16,343 nt of DNA from DASSRQ01 sp035701665 (GTDB taxonomy: Bacteria; Vulcanimicrobiota; Vulcanimicrobiia; Vulcanimicrobiales; Vulcanimicrobiaceae), in the NCBI GenBank assembly GCA_035701665.1, contig DASSRQ010000192.1, positions 1 to 16,343 of the forward strand. The letters run 5' to 3'. The notes under the pieces are model-generated. The model had not been told where the DNA came from. It searched no databases and saw only the letters and a list, made by a program, of their open reading frames with translations. This document shows, piece by piece, positions 9,555 through 16,235 of the stretch (position 1 is its first letter; the number at the start of each line of letters is the position of its first letter). A program made the position numbers and the translations under genes.

Positions 9555-10441
9555 CGTACCTCCCGATGTACCGTCAACTCGCCGTTCTCAACCGAGAGCT
9601 CGACGCCCGGCGACATATGGAATCGGCCCGACCGGCCGCGTTCTAAAGCGCGTACGGCCGCAGCGACGTGCTCGAAGTCCACGCCCTCCAGCGCGCCGTG
9701 GGTATGCAGCGTCTGCCTAACCCGCTCCCGCCGCGCCGCTTGGGGCCCGCCGTCCGCCTCTTCTTGCAGCAGAAACGCCGCGCGAGAGACGGCTTCGTCG
9801 AGCGACGGAAACAGCGGGCGCAGCGCGGTCAGCGCTTCGCGTACCGCGTTCCGGCGGTAGGTGAGATCGGCGTTCGTCGGATCGACTGCGTACGGCAGCG
9901 CGGCGAACTGCACGTACGACGTGACGTCCGCGCGCGAACGCCGCAAGAGCGGACGCACCAGGTCGATGCCCGGTTCGAGTTCGCGGCGCGCCGGCATGCC
10001 CGCGAGCCCGCGCGACCCGGTGCCGCGGAACAGCGCTAACAGCACCGTCTCCGTCTGATCTTCGGCGGTGTGCGCCGTGGCGATAGCTGTGGCGCCGCAC
10101 GTGCGCGCGGCCGCGGCGAGCGCTTCATACCGCGCGTCGCGCATCGCGTTCTCGCCCGAACCTTCAATCGTTAGGCCGCGCACGATGACGCGCAACCCAA
10201 GCGCCGCACCGATGCGCAGCGCGACGGCTTCGTCTTGCCACGCCGATGGGCGGCGGCCGTGGTTGACGTGCCCGATCGTCAAACGGAGATCGAGCGGCTT
10301 TGCAAGCGCGGCCAAGAGCGCGGCCAGGCCGGCGCTGTCCGCACCGCCGCTGCACGCAATCAGCACGTGCTCGCCGCGCCGCAGCGCACCGTCGCGTTCG
10401 ACCGCCTGTTCCAGTGCGCGCTCGGGATGCGTCCCGCGCAT
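9551..10441 (-). CDS. tilS: tRNA(Ile)-lysidine synthase TilS
   Basis: Attaches lysine to C34 of the CAU-anticodon isoleucine tRNA using ATP, changing both codon and amino-acid identity; normally essential. Motifs of the N-type ATP pyrophosphatase family are clear: the PP-loop SGGADS (31-36), GHVNHGRR (57-64), the adenylation-site region TAHTAEDQTETVL (122-134), GSRGLAGM and the DPTN followed by RRNAVR (187-201). At 296 aa it is a short form, lacking most of the C-terminal tRNA-binding domains of the E. coli enzyme, as in many bacteria. ATG 10441 shares one base with the smpB stop (TGATG), and the gene runs into hpt with an ATGA overlap. Confidence 0.95.
   Translation of the reverse strand: MRGTHPERALEQAVERDGALRRGEHVLIACSGGADSAGLAALLAALAKPLDLRLTIGHVNHGRRPSAWQDEAVALRIGAALGLRVIVRGLTIEGSGENAMRDARYEALAAAARTCGATAIATAHTAEDQTETVLLALFRGTGSRGLAGMPARRELEPGIDLVRPLLRRSRADVTSYVQFAALPYAVDPTNADLTYRRNAVREALTALRPLFPSLDEAVSRAAFLLQEEADGGPQAARRERVRQTLHTHGALEGVDFEHVAAAVRALERGRSGRFHMSPGVELSVENGELTVHREVR
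9558..9564 (-). promoter_or_regulatory. Strong Shine-Dalgarno site of hpt
   Basis: The minus strand reads GGGAGGT, with the GGAGG core ending 4 bases before ATG 9554. It is inside the last codons of tilS. It is the best ribosome-binding site in the eleven-gene run, suggesting hpt is translated on its own as well as by coupling. Confidence 0.7.
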
Positions 10442-10926
10442 CAGCGATGCCTCGCGAGCTCGCGCTCCACGTCGCGTTTGGCAATGCTCTCGCGTTTATC
10501 CCAGATCTTTTTGCCTTTAGCCAGGCCGATCTCGATCTTCGCCTTGCCGCGCGTGAAATACAGACGCAACGGAACGAGCGTCAGCCCTTTCTCCGCCGCT
10601 TTTCCGCCGAGACGCTCGATCTGTTCTTTGTGCAGTAACAGTTTGCGCGGACGGTTCGGTTCGACGTTCGAAAAACTGCCTTCTTTATACGGCGGAACGT
10701 GCATGCCGAGCAGCCAGATCTCGCCGTCGCGCAGACGCGCGTACGCTTCGCTCAAACTCACACCGCCCTGCCGGATCGATTTGATCTCGGTGCCGGTCAA
10801 CGCGATGCCGGCCTCGAGCGACTCGAGGATGTGATACTCGTGGCGCGCGCGGCGGTTGTCGATACTCGGTGAAAGATTTTTGTTCGCGGCCTTTTCGGCT
10901 TGCCGCACCTGTTTGGATTTTGCCAA
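10441..10926 (-). CDS. smpB: SsrA-binding protein SmpB
   Basis: Binds the tRNA-like domain of tmRNA and delivers it to stalled ribosomes for trans-translation. The 161 aa protein shows the conserved GTEIKSIRQGG (45-55), the EPNRPRKLLLHK block (89-100) and the basic C-terminal tail GKKIWDKRESIAKRD (138-152), which mimics an mRNA path in the decoding centre. The start appears to be TTG 10926, 3 bases after the thioesterase stop; an internal GTG (residue 7) is possible but would cut the basic N-terminus. The tmRNA gene itself is not seen in the window. Confidence 0.96.
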   Translation of the reverse strand: MAKSKQVRQAEKAANKNLSPSIDNRRARHEYHILESLEAGIALTGTEIKSIRQGGVSLSEAYARLRDGEIWLLGMHVPPYKEGSFSNVEPNRPRKLLLHKEQIERLGGKAAEKGLTLVPLRLYFTRGKAKIEIGLAKGKKIWDKRESIAKRDVERELARHR

Positions 10927-10929
10927 TGA

Positions 10930-11334
10930 TTACTCGATGCGCCCCTGCGCGACGAACCGTCCCTCGCCCTCGAGCAGCACTTCGCCGCCGGCGTCGCTGA
11001 CGCTCGCTTCCAACTCCATCACGTTCCGGCGCATCCAGCGAATGCGCGCGCGCACTTCGAGCGGCTGCTCCAGCGGCACCGGTTTGCGAAACCGCGCGTT
11101 GAGACTTGCCGTGACCCCGCGATATCCCGCAGCACCTGACGCCTGCGCCATCGCTTCATCGAGCAGCGCCAGCGCGATTCCGCCGTGCGCAATGCCTTGC
11201 CAACCTTGAAACTCGCCGCGCAGCTGCGTGCTGGCACGCACGGCGTCGTCGCCGTCCTTTTCGAATTTGAGTTTGAGGCCCTTGTCATTCTTCGGCCCGC
11301 AGACAAAGCAATTTCCATCATCGATTGGAGTCAT
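10930..11334 (-). CDS. PaaI-type hotdog-fold thioesterase
   Basis: Small (134 aa) hotdog-domain protein predicted to hydrolyse acyl-CoA thioesters in the cytoplasm. The signature GWQGIAHGGIALALLDEAM (residues 53-71) contains the HGG turn and the acidic residue on the central helix typical of this superfamily. The N-terminus carries NCFVCGPKNDKGL, a CxxCG pair found in one branch of the family. I chose ATG 11334, directly before that conserved stretch and 5 bp after the phosphoesterase stop; the frame is open upstream to 11478, but that part overlaps the phosphoesterase. The CoA substrate cannot be inferred, and the gene's place beside smpB gives no clue. Confidence 0.85.
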   Translation of the reverse strand: MTPIDDGNCFVCGPKNDKGLKLKFEKDGDDAVRASTQLRGEFQGWQGIAHGGIALALLDEAMAQASGAAGYRGVTASLNARFRKPVPLEQPLEVRARIRWMRRNVMELEASVSDAGGEVLLEGEGRFVAQGRIE

Positions 11335-11339
11335 CAACG

Positions 11340-12065
11340 CTATCGTCCCACGTCGAGCCGCGCGGCTAACGCGGGCGGAAGTTCGGCTTGAACGATCTTC
11401 GCCTGAACGTCGGCGATCGGATAGTCGTAACGCACCCACTGCACGACGCGCGTCTCGTCGTCGAAGCGCACGAAGCACGGCTGCGGATTCAAATCGCGCG
11501 GCTGGCCGATGCTGCCGACGTCGATGATGTACCGCATGGACTTATCGAGCACGATCTCACCGCCGCCTTGCATGTGAGCGTGGCCGATGTTCCCCTCATC
11601 GTCGATCGAGTAGTACTCCGCAATGTGCGTGTGGCCGACGAAGATGATCGGCGCGTCGGTGCGATCGAAGGCCGCGCGCGCGTGCCGCTTATCTAGCAGA
11701 TACTCGAAGTAGTGTACCGGCGCGCCGTGCACCATGAGAAACTGCGGATGACGCATCTCATAGCTTAGACCGTTGAGCCACTGAACCAGGTCCTTGTCGA
11801 TGACGCGCTGCGTCCACTCGATCGCGCGGCGCGCGGCCGGATTGAAATACTCCACGCCGAAGTTGTCGACTGCGGCGACGTCGTGATTGCCGAGCACGAC
11901 CTCGGTCGCGCGCTCGCGCACCAGCCGCACGCATTCGTTCGGATTCGGACCATAGCCGACGATGTCGCCTAGGCACATGATCTTCTCGTCGGGGCCGATC
12001 AGCGAAAGCGCTTTCTGCAGCGACTCGAGATTGCTGTGGATGTCGCTGATGATTGCGTATTTCAA
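11340..12065 (-). CDS. Calcineurin-like metallophosphoesterase (YfcE-like)
   Basis: Cytoplasmic dinuclear-metal phosphoesterase of 241 aa. All five metal-site motifs are visible: SDIHSN (D8, H10), GDIVGYGP (D34), GNHD (N60, H61), VHGA (H113) and GHTH (H145, H147). This pattern, with a small core and no accessory domain, matches YfcE- and MJ0936-type phosphodiesterases whose physiological substrates are mostly unknown. The start is TTG 12065, overlapping the aminotransferase stop by 4 bases (TTGA); the protein then opens with MKYAIISDIH, the normal family N-terminus, so TTG is convincing. It may act on a nucleotide or a protein phosphate; the neighbourhood does not decide. Confidence 0.9.
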   Translation of the reverse strand: MKYAIISDIHSNLESLQKALSLIGPDEKIMCLGDIVGYGPNPNECVRLVRERATEVVLGNHDVAAVDNFGVEYFNPAARRAIEWTQRVIDKDLVQWLNGLSYEMRHPQFLMVHGAPVHYFEYLLDKRHARAAFDRTDAPIIFVGHTHIAEYYSIDDEGNIGHAHMQGGGEIVLDKSMRYIIDVGSIGQPRDLNPQPCFVRFDDETRVVQWVRYDYPIADVQAKIVQAELPPALAARLDVGR

Positions 12066-13183
12066 GCCGCAAGCTCCGCTTCCGCATCCCGCAGGCGCGC
12101 GGCAAACTGCGTGCGCTCGTCCGGCGTTCCGACGCTCACGCGAATGTACCGGTCCAGCGGCGGCGCTCCGGGTTTTCGGATGAAGACGCCGCGTGCCAGC
12201 AGCGCGCGCACCATCTCCGTCGCGCGTTCGTTCGTGTCGAAATCGATGCAGACGAAGTTGGTGTGCGACTCGATCGCGTGCCGGCCCAGCGAGCGCGCCA
12301 AATCGTAGTAGTCCTGACGGCCTTCTGCGACGGCGGCGATCACGGATTTCGTAAACGTTTCGTCCTGCAGCGCAGCGAGCGCGCCGATCTGCGCGTTCCG
12401 GTTCACGCCGTACTGAAGCCGGATCTTCTCGAACGTCTGCACGTTGCGCGCAGTCGCGATCATGTACCCGATGCGCGCGCCGGCCATGCCGTACGCCTTC
12501 GAAAACGTGCGCATGCGCAGAAGGCGCGGATGCAGCAACGCCTCGGGGATATCCGCCTGCGGCGCAAAATCGATATACGCTTCGTCGAGCAGCAGCAGCG
12601 TCTGCGGCGGAAGCGCTGCAAACAGCGCTTCGATCTCACGCGCGCCGAGCAGCGTCCCGCTGGGATTGTCGGGATTCGCAAGGTACAGCATCGAGGGCTT
12701 CGTTTCGCGCGCACGAGCAATAAGCGCAGCGGCATCCACGCGGCCGTCCGGCGCGTACGAAACGGTATCGAGCAGCGCGCCGTAGCCGGTGACGTGATAC
12801 GCGAAGGTCGGATACGTTCCGCGCGTTGCGAGCGCGCTGGAACCCGGAGCGGTAAAGGCGCGCACGGCTAGGCCCATCAGATCGTCTATACCGGATCCGA
12901 TGCAGATGTTTTCAATCGAGCAATTATGGCGCGCGGCGAGCGCCGAGCGCAGATCGTACGACTCGGGATCGCCGTACCACGAAAGGCGCGGCAACTCGGC
13001 CGACATCGCGGCAACGGCCTTGGGCGAGACGCCGAACGAACTTTCGTTGGCCCCCAAACGGATGAGCGAAGAAAACCCGCGCTCGCGCATGAGCTGTTCC
13101 GGCCCGATGAACGGCGTGCTCGCAGGAATCGCTTCGATGTGCGGCGCCGCCAAAAATTCCGTGTTCAGGTTCTCCCCCGTCAT
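12062..13183 (-). CDS. hisC: Histidinol-phosphate aminotransferase-like PLP enzyme
   Basis: Fold-type I, class II-like aminotransferase of 373 aa, most like HisC, which transfers an amino group between histidinol phosphate and glutamate in histidine synthesis. Visible are LANPDNPSGT (168-177), DEAYIDF (200-206), the PLP-binding Lys229 in TFSKAYGMAGARIGY (226-240), and the substrate-carboxylate Arg region YIRVSVGT near the C-terminus. ATG 13183 overlaps the moeA stop (ATGA). No other histidine gene is in the window, so it could equally serve another aromatic or imidazole substrate (for example Phe/Tyr, or a CobD-type role); the hisC name is the nearest family assignment rather than a proven function. 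Confidence 0.85.
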   Translation of the reverse strand: MTGENLNTEFLAAPHIEAIPASTPFIGPEQLMRERGFSSLIRLGANESSFGVSPKAVAAMSAELPRLSWYGDPESYDLRSALAARHNCSIENICIGSGIDDLMGLAVRAFTAPGSSALATRGTYPTFAYHVTGYGALLDTVSYAPDGRVDAAALIARARETKPSMLYLANPDNPSGTLLGAREIEALFAALPPQTLLLLDEAYIDFAPQADIPEALLHPRLLRMRTFSKAYGMAGARIGYMIATARNVQTFEKIRLQYGVNRNAQIGALAALQDETFTKSVIAAVAEGRQDYYDLARSLGRHAIESHTNFVCIDFDTNERATEMVRALLARGVFIRKPGAPPLDRYIRVSVGTPDERTQFAARLRDAEAELAA

Positions 13184-14406
13184 AGTCGCCGCACCCGTAC
13201 GGTCGCGCCCGCCGGCAGCGACTCGACCTCCTCACCTAACACGATGAGGACGTCGGCGCGCGCCAGCAGGCTCGAGGAACTCGAGCGCAGCTCCAGCGGA
13301 TACGCCTTCGCGGGCGAAACCGCCTCGTCCAGCCGAGCCGGAACGTACCACGTCCAGCCCTTACGTTTTCTGAGCGGGCTTTGCAGCTCGGCATGCAGGC
13401 CGGCCGGCGGCCGGGGCGCGCGTCCCGCCAGAGCCTCGAAAACGGGGCGGACTACCATCTCTAAGATGGTCAAAGCCGACCCCGGATTCCCGGGCAGGCC
13501 GATGACCGGTTTGCCCCCGGCAGCGGCCAGCACCGTCGGCTTCCCGGGCTTCACGCGCAAGCCGTGGACGATAACCCCGGGTTCGCCCAGCCGGGCGGCG
13601 ACCTCCGGTGTTACGTCGCGCTCGCCGACCGACGAGCCGCCGGTCAACACGACCGCATCGCACACCTCGAGCGCCTTGCGGAGCGCCGCTTCCAGCGCGG
13701 ACGCATCGTCGACAGTCGTCGCGAGATGACGCGGCTCGGCACCCATCCTCTGAAGGGCGGCTGCAATTCCATAGCGGTTCGAGTCGTAGATCTGGCCCGG
13801 TCCGAGCGGCTTCCCGGCTTCGACCAGCTCGTCGCCGCTCGACAGCACGCCGACGACGGGCCGCCTGAAGACGCGCACCTCGCTGAACCCGAGCGTGGCA
13901 AGCAATCCCGCTGCCGCCGGACCGATCGTGGTGCCGGCGCGCAAGATCGTCTCGCCGGCCTGCATGTCCGAACCGGCGGGCGTGACGGCGTCGCCGGCCG
14001 GAGCCGCGGGCAGCGTTACGTCCGATTCGGTCAGGCCGGCGGCGTCTTCAATTGGAACTACCGTATCGGCTCCGGCCGGCAGCATGCCGCCCGTGGGAAT
14101 GCGTACGGCCGTTCCCGACGCGAGCGCGCCGTCCCAAACGCTTCCCATGCGGATCTCGCCGGCAATGCGCAGCCGTCCGGGCAGATCGGCCGAACGCACC
14201 GCAAATCCATCCATCGCGGAACGCGGAGCCGCCGGATACATGCGGTCCGCGGCAGCGTCTTGCGCTAAGATGCGTCCCGCTGCATGCTGCAGCTGCACGA
14301 TCTCGATCTGCGGCGGCGTAAGCTGCGCGGCGGCGAGATAGCGTTCCAGCGCTTCCTGCGGTTCCAGGAGCGCATCGGCTTGAAATCCAATGCGGCGTGT
14401 TTCCAT
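13180..14406 (-). CDS. moeA: Molybdopterin molybdenumtransferase MoeA
   Basis: Inserts molybdenum into adenylylated molybdopterin, the last common step of molybdenum cofactor synthesis. The 408 aa protein shows RSAMDGFAV (62-70), RIPTGGMLPAGAD (102-114), SSGDEL (189-194), YDSNRYG (207-213), TGGSSVGERD (255-264), VKPGKPT (285-291) and GLPGNPGSA (303-311), followed by the small C-terminal beta domain. I start it at ATG 14406; an in-frame TTG at 14460 lies well inside serS, and nothing in between looks better. The ATG overlaps the divergent serS ATG, and no clear ribosome-binding site precedes it. It leads the eleven-gene minus-strand run. No other molybdopterin gene and no molybdoenzyme is in the window. 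Confidence 0.94.
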   Translation of the reverse strand: METRRIGFQADALLEPQEALERYLAAAQLTPPQIEIVQLQHAAGRILAQDAAADRMYPAAPRSAMDGFAVRSADLPGRLRIAGEIRMGSVWDGALASGTAVRIPTGGMLPAGADTVVPIEDAAGLTESDVTLPAAPAGDAVTPAGSDMQAGETILRAGTTIGPAAAGLLATLGFSEVRVFRRPVVGVLSSGDELVEAGKPLGPGQIYDSNRYGIAAALQRMGAEPRHLATTVDDASALEAALRKALEVCDAVVLTGGSSVGERDVTPEVAARLGEPGVIVHGLRVKPGKPTVLAAAGGKPVIGLPGNPGSALTILEMVVRPVFEALAGRAPRPPAGLHAELQSPLRKRKGWTWYVPARLDEAVSPAKAYPLELRSSSSSLLARADVLIVLGEEVESLPAGATVRVRRL

Positions 14407-14407
14407 G
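14404..14407. promoter_or_regulatory. Overlapping divergent start codons of moeA and serS
   Basis: The tetramer CATG holds the moeA ATG on the minus strand (14406-14404) and the serS ATG on the plus strand (14405-14407). If both starts are right, each promoter lies in the other gene's coding sequence and the two 5' ends must overlap or be leaderless. Neither start has a recognisable ribosome-binding site. Confidence 0.6.
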
Positions 14408-15694
14408 CTCGATCTTGCTTTGATTCGTCGCGATCCCGATCGCGTTCGCGCGAGCGCCAAGCGGCGCGGTCACGACCCTTCGTTCGTCGACGACGTTCTG
14501 CGCCTGGATACGGAGTACCGCTCGGCGCTGACCGAACTCGAGACCGCGAAAGCCGAAAAGAACCGCATCTCCGCGGAGATCGGAAAGGCCGCCGACAAAG
14601 CCGCGGCCGCGCGCGATCTGCGTCCGCAGTTGGACGCACTCGGCGAACGTATCCGTCTCGCCGAGGAACGCGCATCACAGCTTGCGATGGACTCGCCGGA
14701 TTCACCGCTACGCGCGCTGCTGACGCAAACGCCGAACGTGTTGGACGACAGCGTCCCCGAAGGCGCGGATTCGGATGCCAATCAGCTCGTGCGCTCGCAC
14801 GGCGAGCCGCGCACATTCGATTTCGAGCCGCTCCCGCATTGGGAACTCGGCGAAAAACTCGGCATCCTCGATTTCGAACGCGCCGCAAAACTTTCGGGAA
14901 GCCGCTTCTCCATCCTGAAAGGCGCCGGCGCACGCCTCTCGCGCGCAATCGTGCAGTTTTTCCTCGATCGCGCAAACGCGCGCGGCTACACCGAAGTGAT
15001 TCCGCCCGTACTCGTCTCGCGTGAAACGATGTGGTCGACGGGCCAACTCACAAAGTTCTCCGACGCAATGTTCCAAGACCAAGACGCGGATCTCTTCATG
15101 GTACCGACTGCGGAAGTTCCGCTCGCGGCGATGCACGTTGGCGAAATTCTTGCTGCGTCCGATCTGCCGTTGAAATACACGGCTTACACGCCATGCTTCC
15201 GCAAAGAAGCAGGCGCGGCCGGCAAAGACACGCGCGGTCTAATCCGCCAACACCAATTCGAAAAAGTGGAACTCGTGCAGTACACACTGCCCGAAACATC
15301 GTTCGAAACGCTCGAAGCGCTAACGCGCGACGCGGAATCGCTGCTTGCCGAGCTCGAACTGCCGTACCGCACGATGCTGCTGTGCGCCGGCGACACCGGC
15401 TTCGCTTCAGCAAAAACGTACGACATCGAGGTCTGGCTCCCCAGCGCAAACACGTACCGCGAGATCAGTTCGTGCTCGAACGTCACGGACTTCCAATCGC
15501 GGCGCGGACAGATGCGCTTCCGCCGCGACGCAAAAGCAAAACCCGAGCTCATGCACACACTCAACGGGTCGGGCCTAGCCGTAGGACGCACGCTGCTCGC
15601 GATCATGGAAAACTATCAGCAGCGCGACGGTTCGATCGAAGTGCCCAAAGCGCTTCGCTCATACTGCGGCTTCGATCGCATCTCTGCTCCTTAA
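14405..15694 (+). CDS. serS: Serine--tRNA ligase
   Basis: Class II aminoacyl-tRNA synthetase charging tRNA(Ser), and the first step for selenocysteine tRNA where present. The 429 aa protein begins with MLDLALIRRDPDRVR, the typical family start, so ATG 14405 is preferred over ATG 14390. An N-terminal coiled coil (about 30-95) that grips the tRNA long variable arm is followed by the catalytic core: TGQLTKF (212-218), TAEV (235-238), motif 2 beginning FRKEAGAAGKDTRGL (265-279, with R266) and motif 3 GSGLAVGRTLLAIMENY (388-404). All catalytic motifs look intact. The stop codon's last base is already the first pair of the large inverted repeat downstream. It is the only gene on the plus strand in this part of the window. 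Confidence 0.97.
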   Translation: MLDLALIRRDPDRVRASAKRRGHDPSFVDDVLRLDTEYRSALTELETAKAEKNRISAEIGKAADKAAAARDLRPQLDALGERIRLAEERASQLAMDSPDSPLRALLTQTPNVLDDSVPEGADSDANQLVRSHGEPRTFDFEPLPHWELGEKLGILDFERAAKLSGSRFSILKGAGARLSRAIVQFFLDRANARGYTEVIPPVLVSRETMWSTGQLTKFSDAMFQDQDADLFMVPTAEVPLAAMHVGEILAASDLPLKYTAYTPCFRKEAGAAGKDTRGLIRQHQFEKVELVQYTLPETSFETLEALTRDAESLLAELELPYRTMLLCAGDTGFASAKTYDIEVWLPSANTYREISSCSNVTDFQSRRGQMRFRRDAKAKPELMHTLNGSGLAVGRTLLAIMENYQQRDGSIEVPKALRSYCGFDRISAP

Positions 15695-15738
15695 TTTCCG
15701 GCTGACGCGGGCGGCCGGGGGTCTCCCTGCCGGACCGC
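15694..15738. repeat. Left arm of the large inverted repeat
   Basis: GC-rich 45-base arm beginning at the last base of the serS stop codon; it contains a 12-base run (TGACGCGGGCGG) that is perfectly complementary to the right arm. Pairs with 15828-15872. Confidence 0.85.
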
Positions 15739-15742
15739 TGCA

Positions 15743-15768
15743 TATTTTTTCCATCCCTGGAAAAAATA
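15743..15768. repeat. Perfect A/T-rich hairpin inside the large inverted repeat
   Basis: TATTTTTTCCA (15743-15753) and TGGAAAAAATA (15758-15768) form an 11-bp perfect stem with a 4-base loop. Each strand carries a run of six T or U inside the stem, so the hairpin could also contribute to transcription ending in either direction, though no strong GC stem sits directly before either T run. Confidence 0.85.
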
Positions 15769-15782
15769 GGCGCTGCGAACTG

Positions 15783-15823
15783 CATTGCTCGCACCGCCGG
15801 CATCCGTGCCTGCGCGAGCAATG
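15783..15823. repeat. Second hairpin inside the large inverted repeat
   Basis: CATTGCTCGC (15783-15792) and GCGAGCAATG (15814-15823) form a perfect 10-bp stem. The enclosed part holds a further small hairpin, GGCA (15799-15802) with TGCC (15807-15810) around a 4-base loop, so this arm has two stacked helices separated by an internal loop. Confidence 0.85.
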
Positions 15824-15827
15824 TCAG

Positions 15828-15872
15828 GCGCTCCCGCAGAGAGACCCCCGACCGCCCGCGTCAACCAGAAAT
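15828..15872. repeat. Right arm of the large inverted repeat
   Basis: Complement of 15694-15738. The convergent gene ends at 15891, 18 bases away, so the repeat fills nearly all of the 196-bp intergenic space. I see no clear target-site duplication flanking the two arms. Confidence 0.85.
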
Positions 15873-15890
15873 CACTCGCAAAAATACAAG

Positions 15891-16229
15891 TCAGCGCGCC
15901 AGTGTGCGCGCAATCGTTTCGACGTAGTTGGACCGAACCGGCGCCTCCGCGGATAGCAAACGCCGGCTCTGGATCAGGACGCGTGACGTGTTTTCGCCGA
16001 CGGCTTCGATCGAAATGGAGATGCGTTCAGAGTTCACGAGTCCGAACGATGCATCAATCGCGCGAGGCGAGTCTTCCGAAGTGATGTTGCCGCCCAAAAC
16101 GTCCGTAACGATCGTGCGGCAGCGTTCGTAAGCCGCAGCTTGCGGCAGATCGAGCTCCACGGTGCGCGAAGGATGCAAAGCGACGCCGGACGGGCGATCG
16201 ATCTTCAGCCATTTGAGGAAAAACTTCAA
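15891..16229 (-). CDS. Small protein of unknown function
   Basis: A 112 aa open frame that I do not recognise. It begins with a basic, hydrophobic stretch (KFFLKWLK) and continues with alternating short hydrophobic segments (TVELDLP, RISISIEAV, SRVLIQSRR) that look like beta strands of a small alpha/beta domain, with a helix around DLPQAAAYERCRTIVTDVL. There is no cysteine pair, metal motif or clear membrane span. The start is TTG 16229 with only a weak GAG before it; it lies 6 bp after the stop of the upstream partial gene, suggesting one transcript. Its 3' end faces serS, with the large inverted repeat in between. Codon pattern and high GC are like the neighbours, which supports a real gene. 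Confidence 0.65.
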   Translation of the reverse strand: MKFFLKWLKIDRPSGVALHPSRTVELDLPQAAAYERCRTIVTDVLGGNITSEDSPRAIDASFGLVNSERISISIEAVGENTSRVLIQSRRLLSAEAPVRSNYVETIARTLAR

Positions 16230-16235
16230 ACTCGT

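Larger units (their letters stand above)
15694..15872 (-). ncRNA. Candidate structured RNA: long closing stem with two internal hairpins
   Basis: Bases 15694-15738 pair with 15828-15872 over 45 positions: 39 Watson-Crick pairs, four C/A mismatches (15699/15867, 15702/15864, 15715/15851, 15726/15840) and two C/C mismatches (15731/15835, 15735/15831). Between the arms lie two separate hairpins, so the whole folds as a branched structure of about 179 nt. Read on the minus strand the four C/A mismatches become G-U wobbles, and one further position outside (15693/15873) does too; on the plus strand they are A-C clashes. This favours a minus-strand RNA, either a free small RNA or the 3' UTR of the gene ending at 15891. 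I match it to no known family (not 6S, SRP, tmRNA or RNase P as far as I can judge). A palindromic mobile element or a bidirectional terminator is the main alternative. Confidence 0.45.

Noticed and set aside
15694..15872. Simple rho-independent terminator of serS
   Set aside because: The long stem is not followed by a T run on the plus strand (or on the minus strand), the internal T runs are themselves inside a hairpin, and the size and branching exceed a normal terminator. A contribution to termination remains possible.
15694..15872. Transposon-like MITE, retron RNA or integron attC site
   Set aside because: No clear target-site duplication flanks the arms, no reverse transcriptase, transposase or integrase is in the window, and no attC core boxes are evident. 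MITE origin cannot be ruled out without copy-number data.
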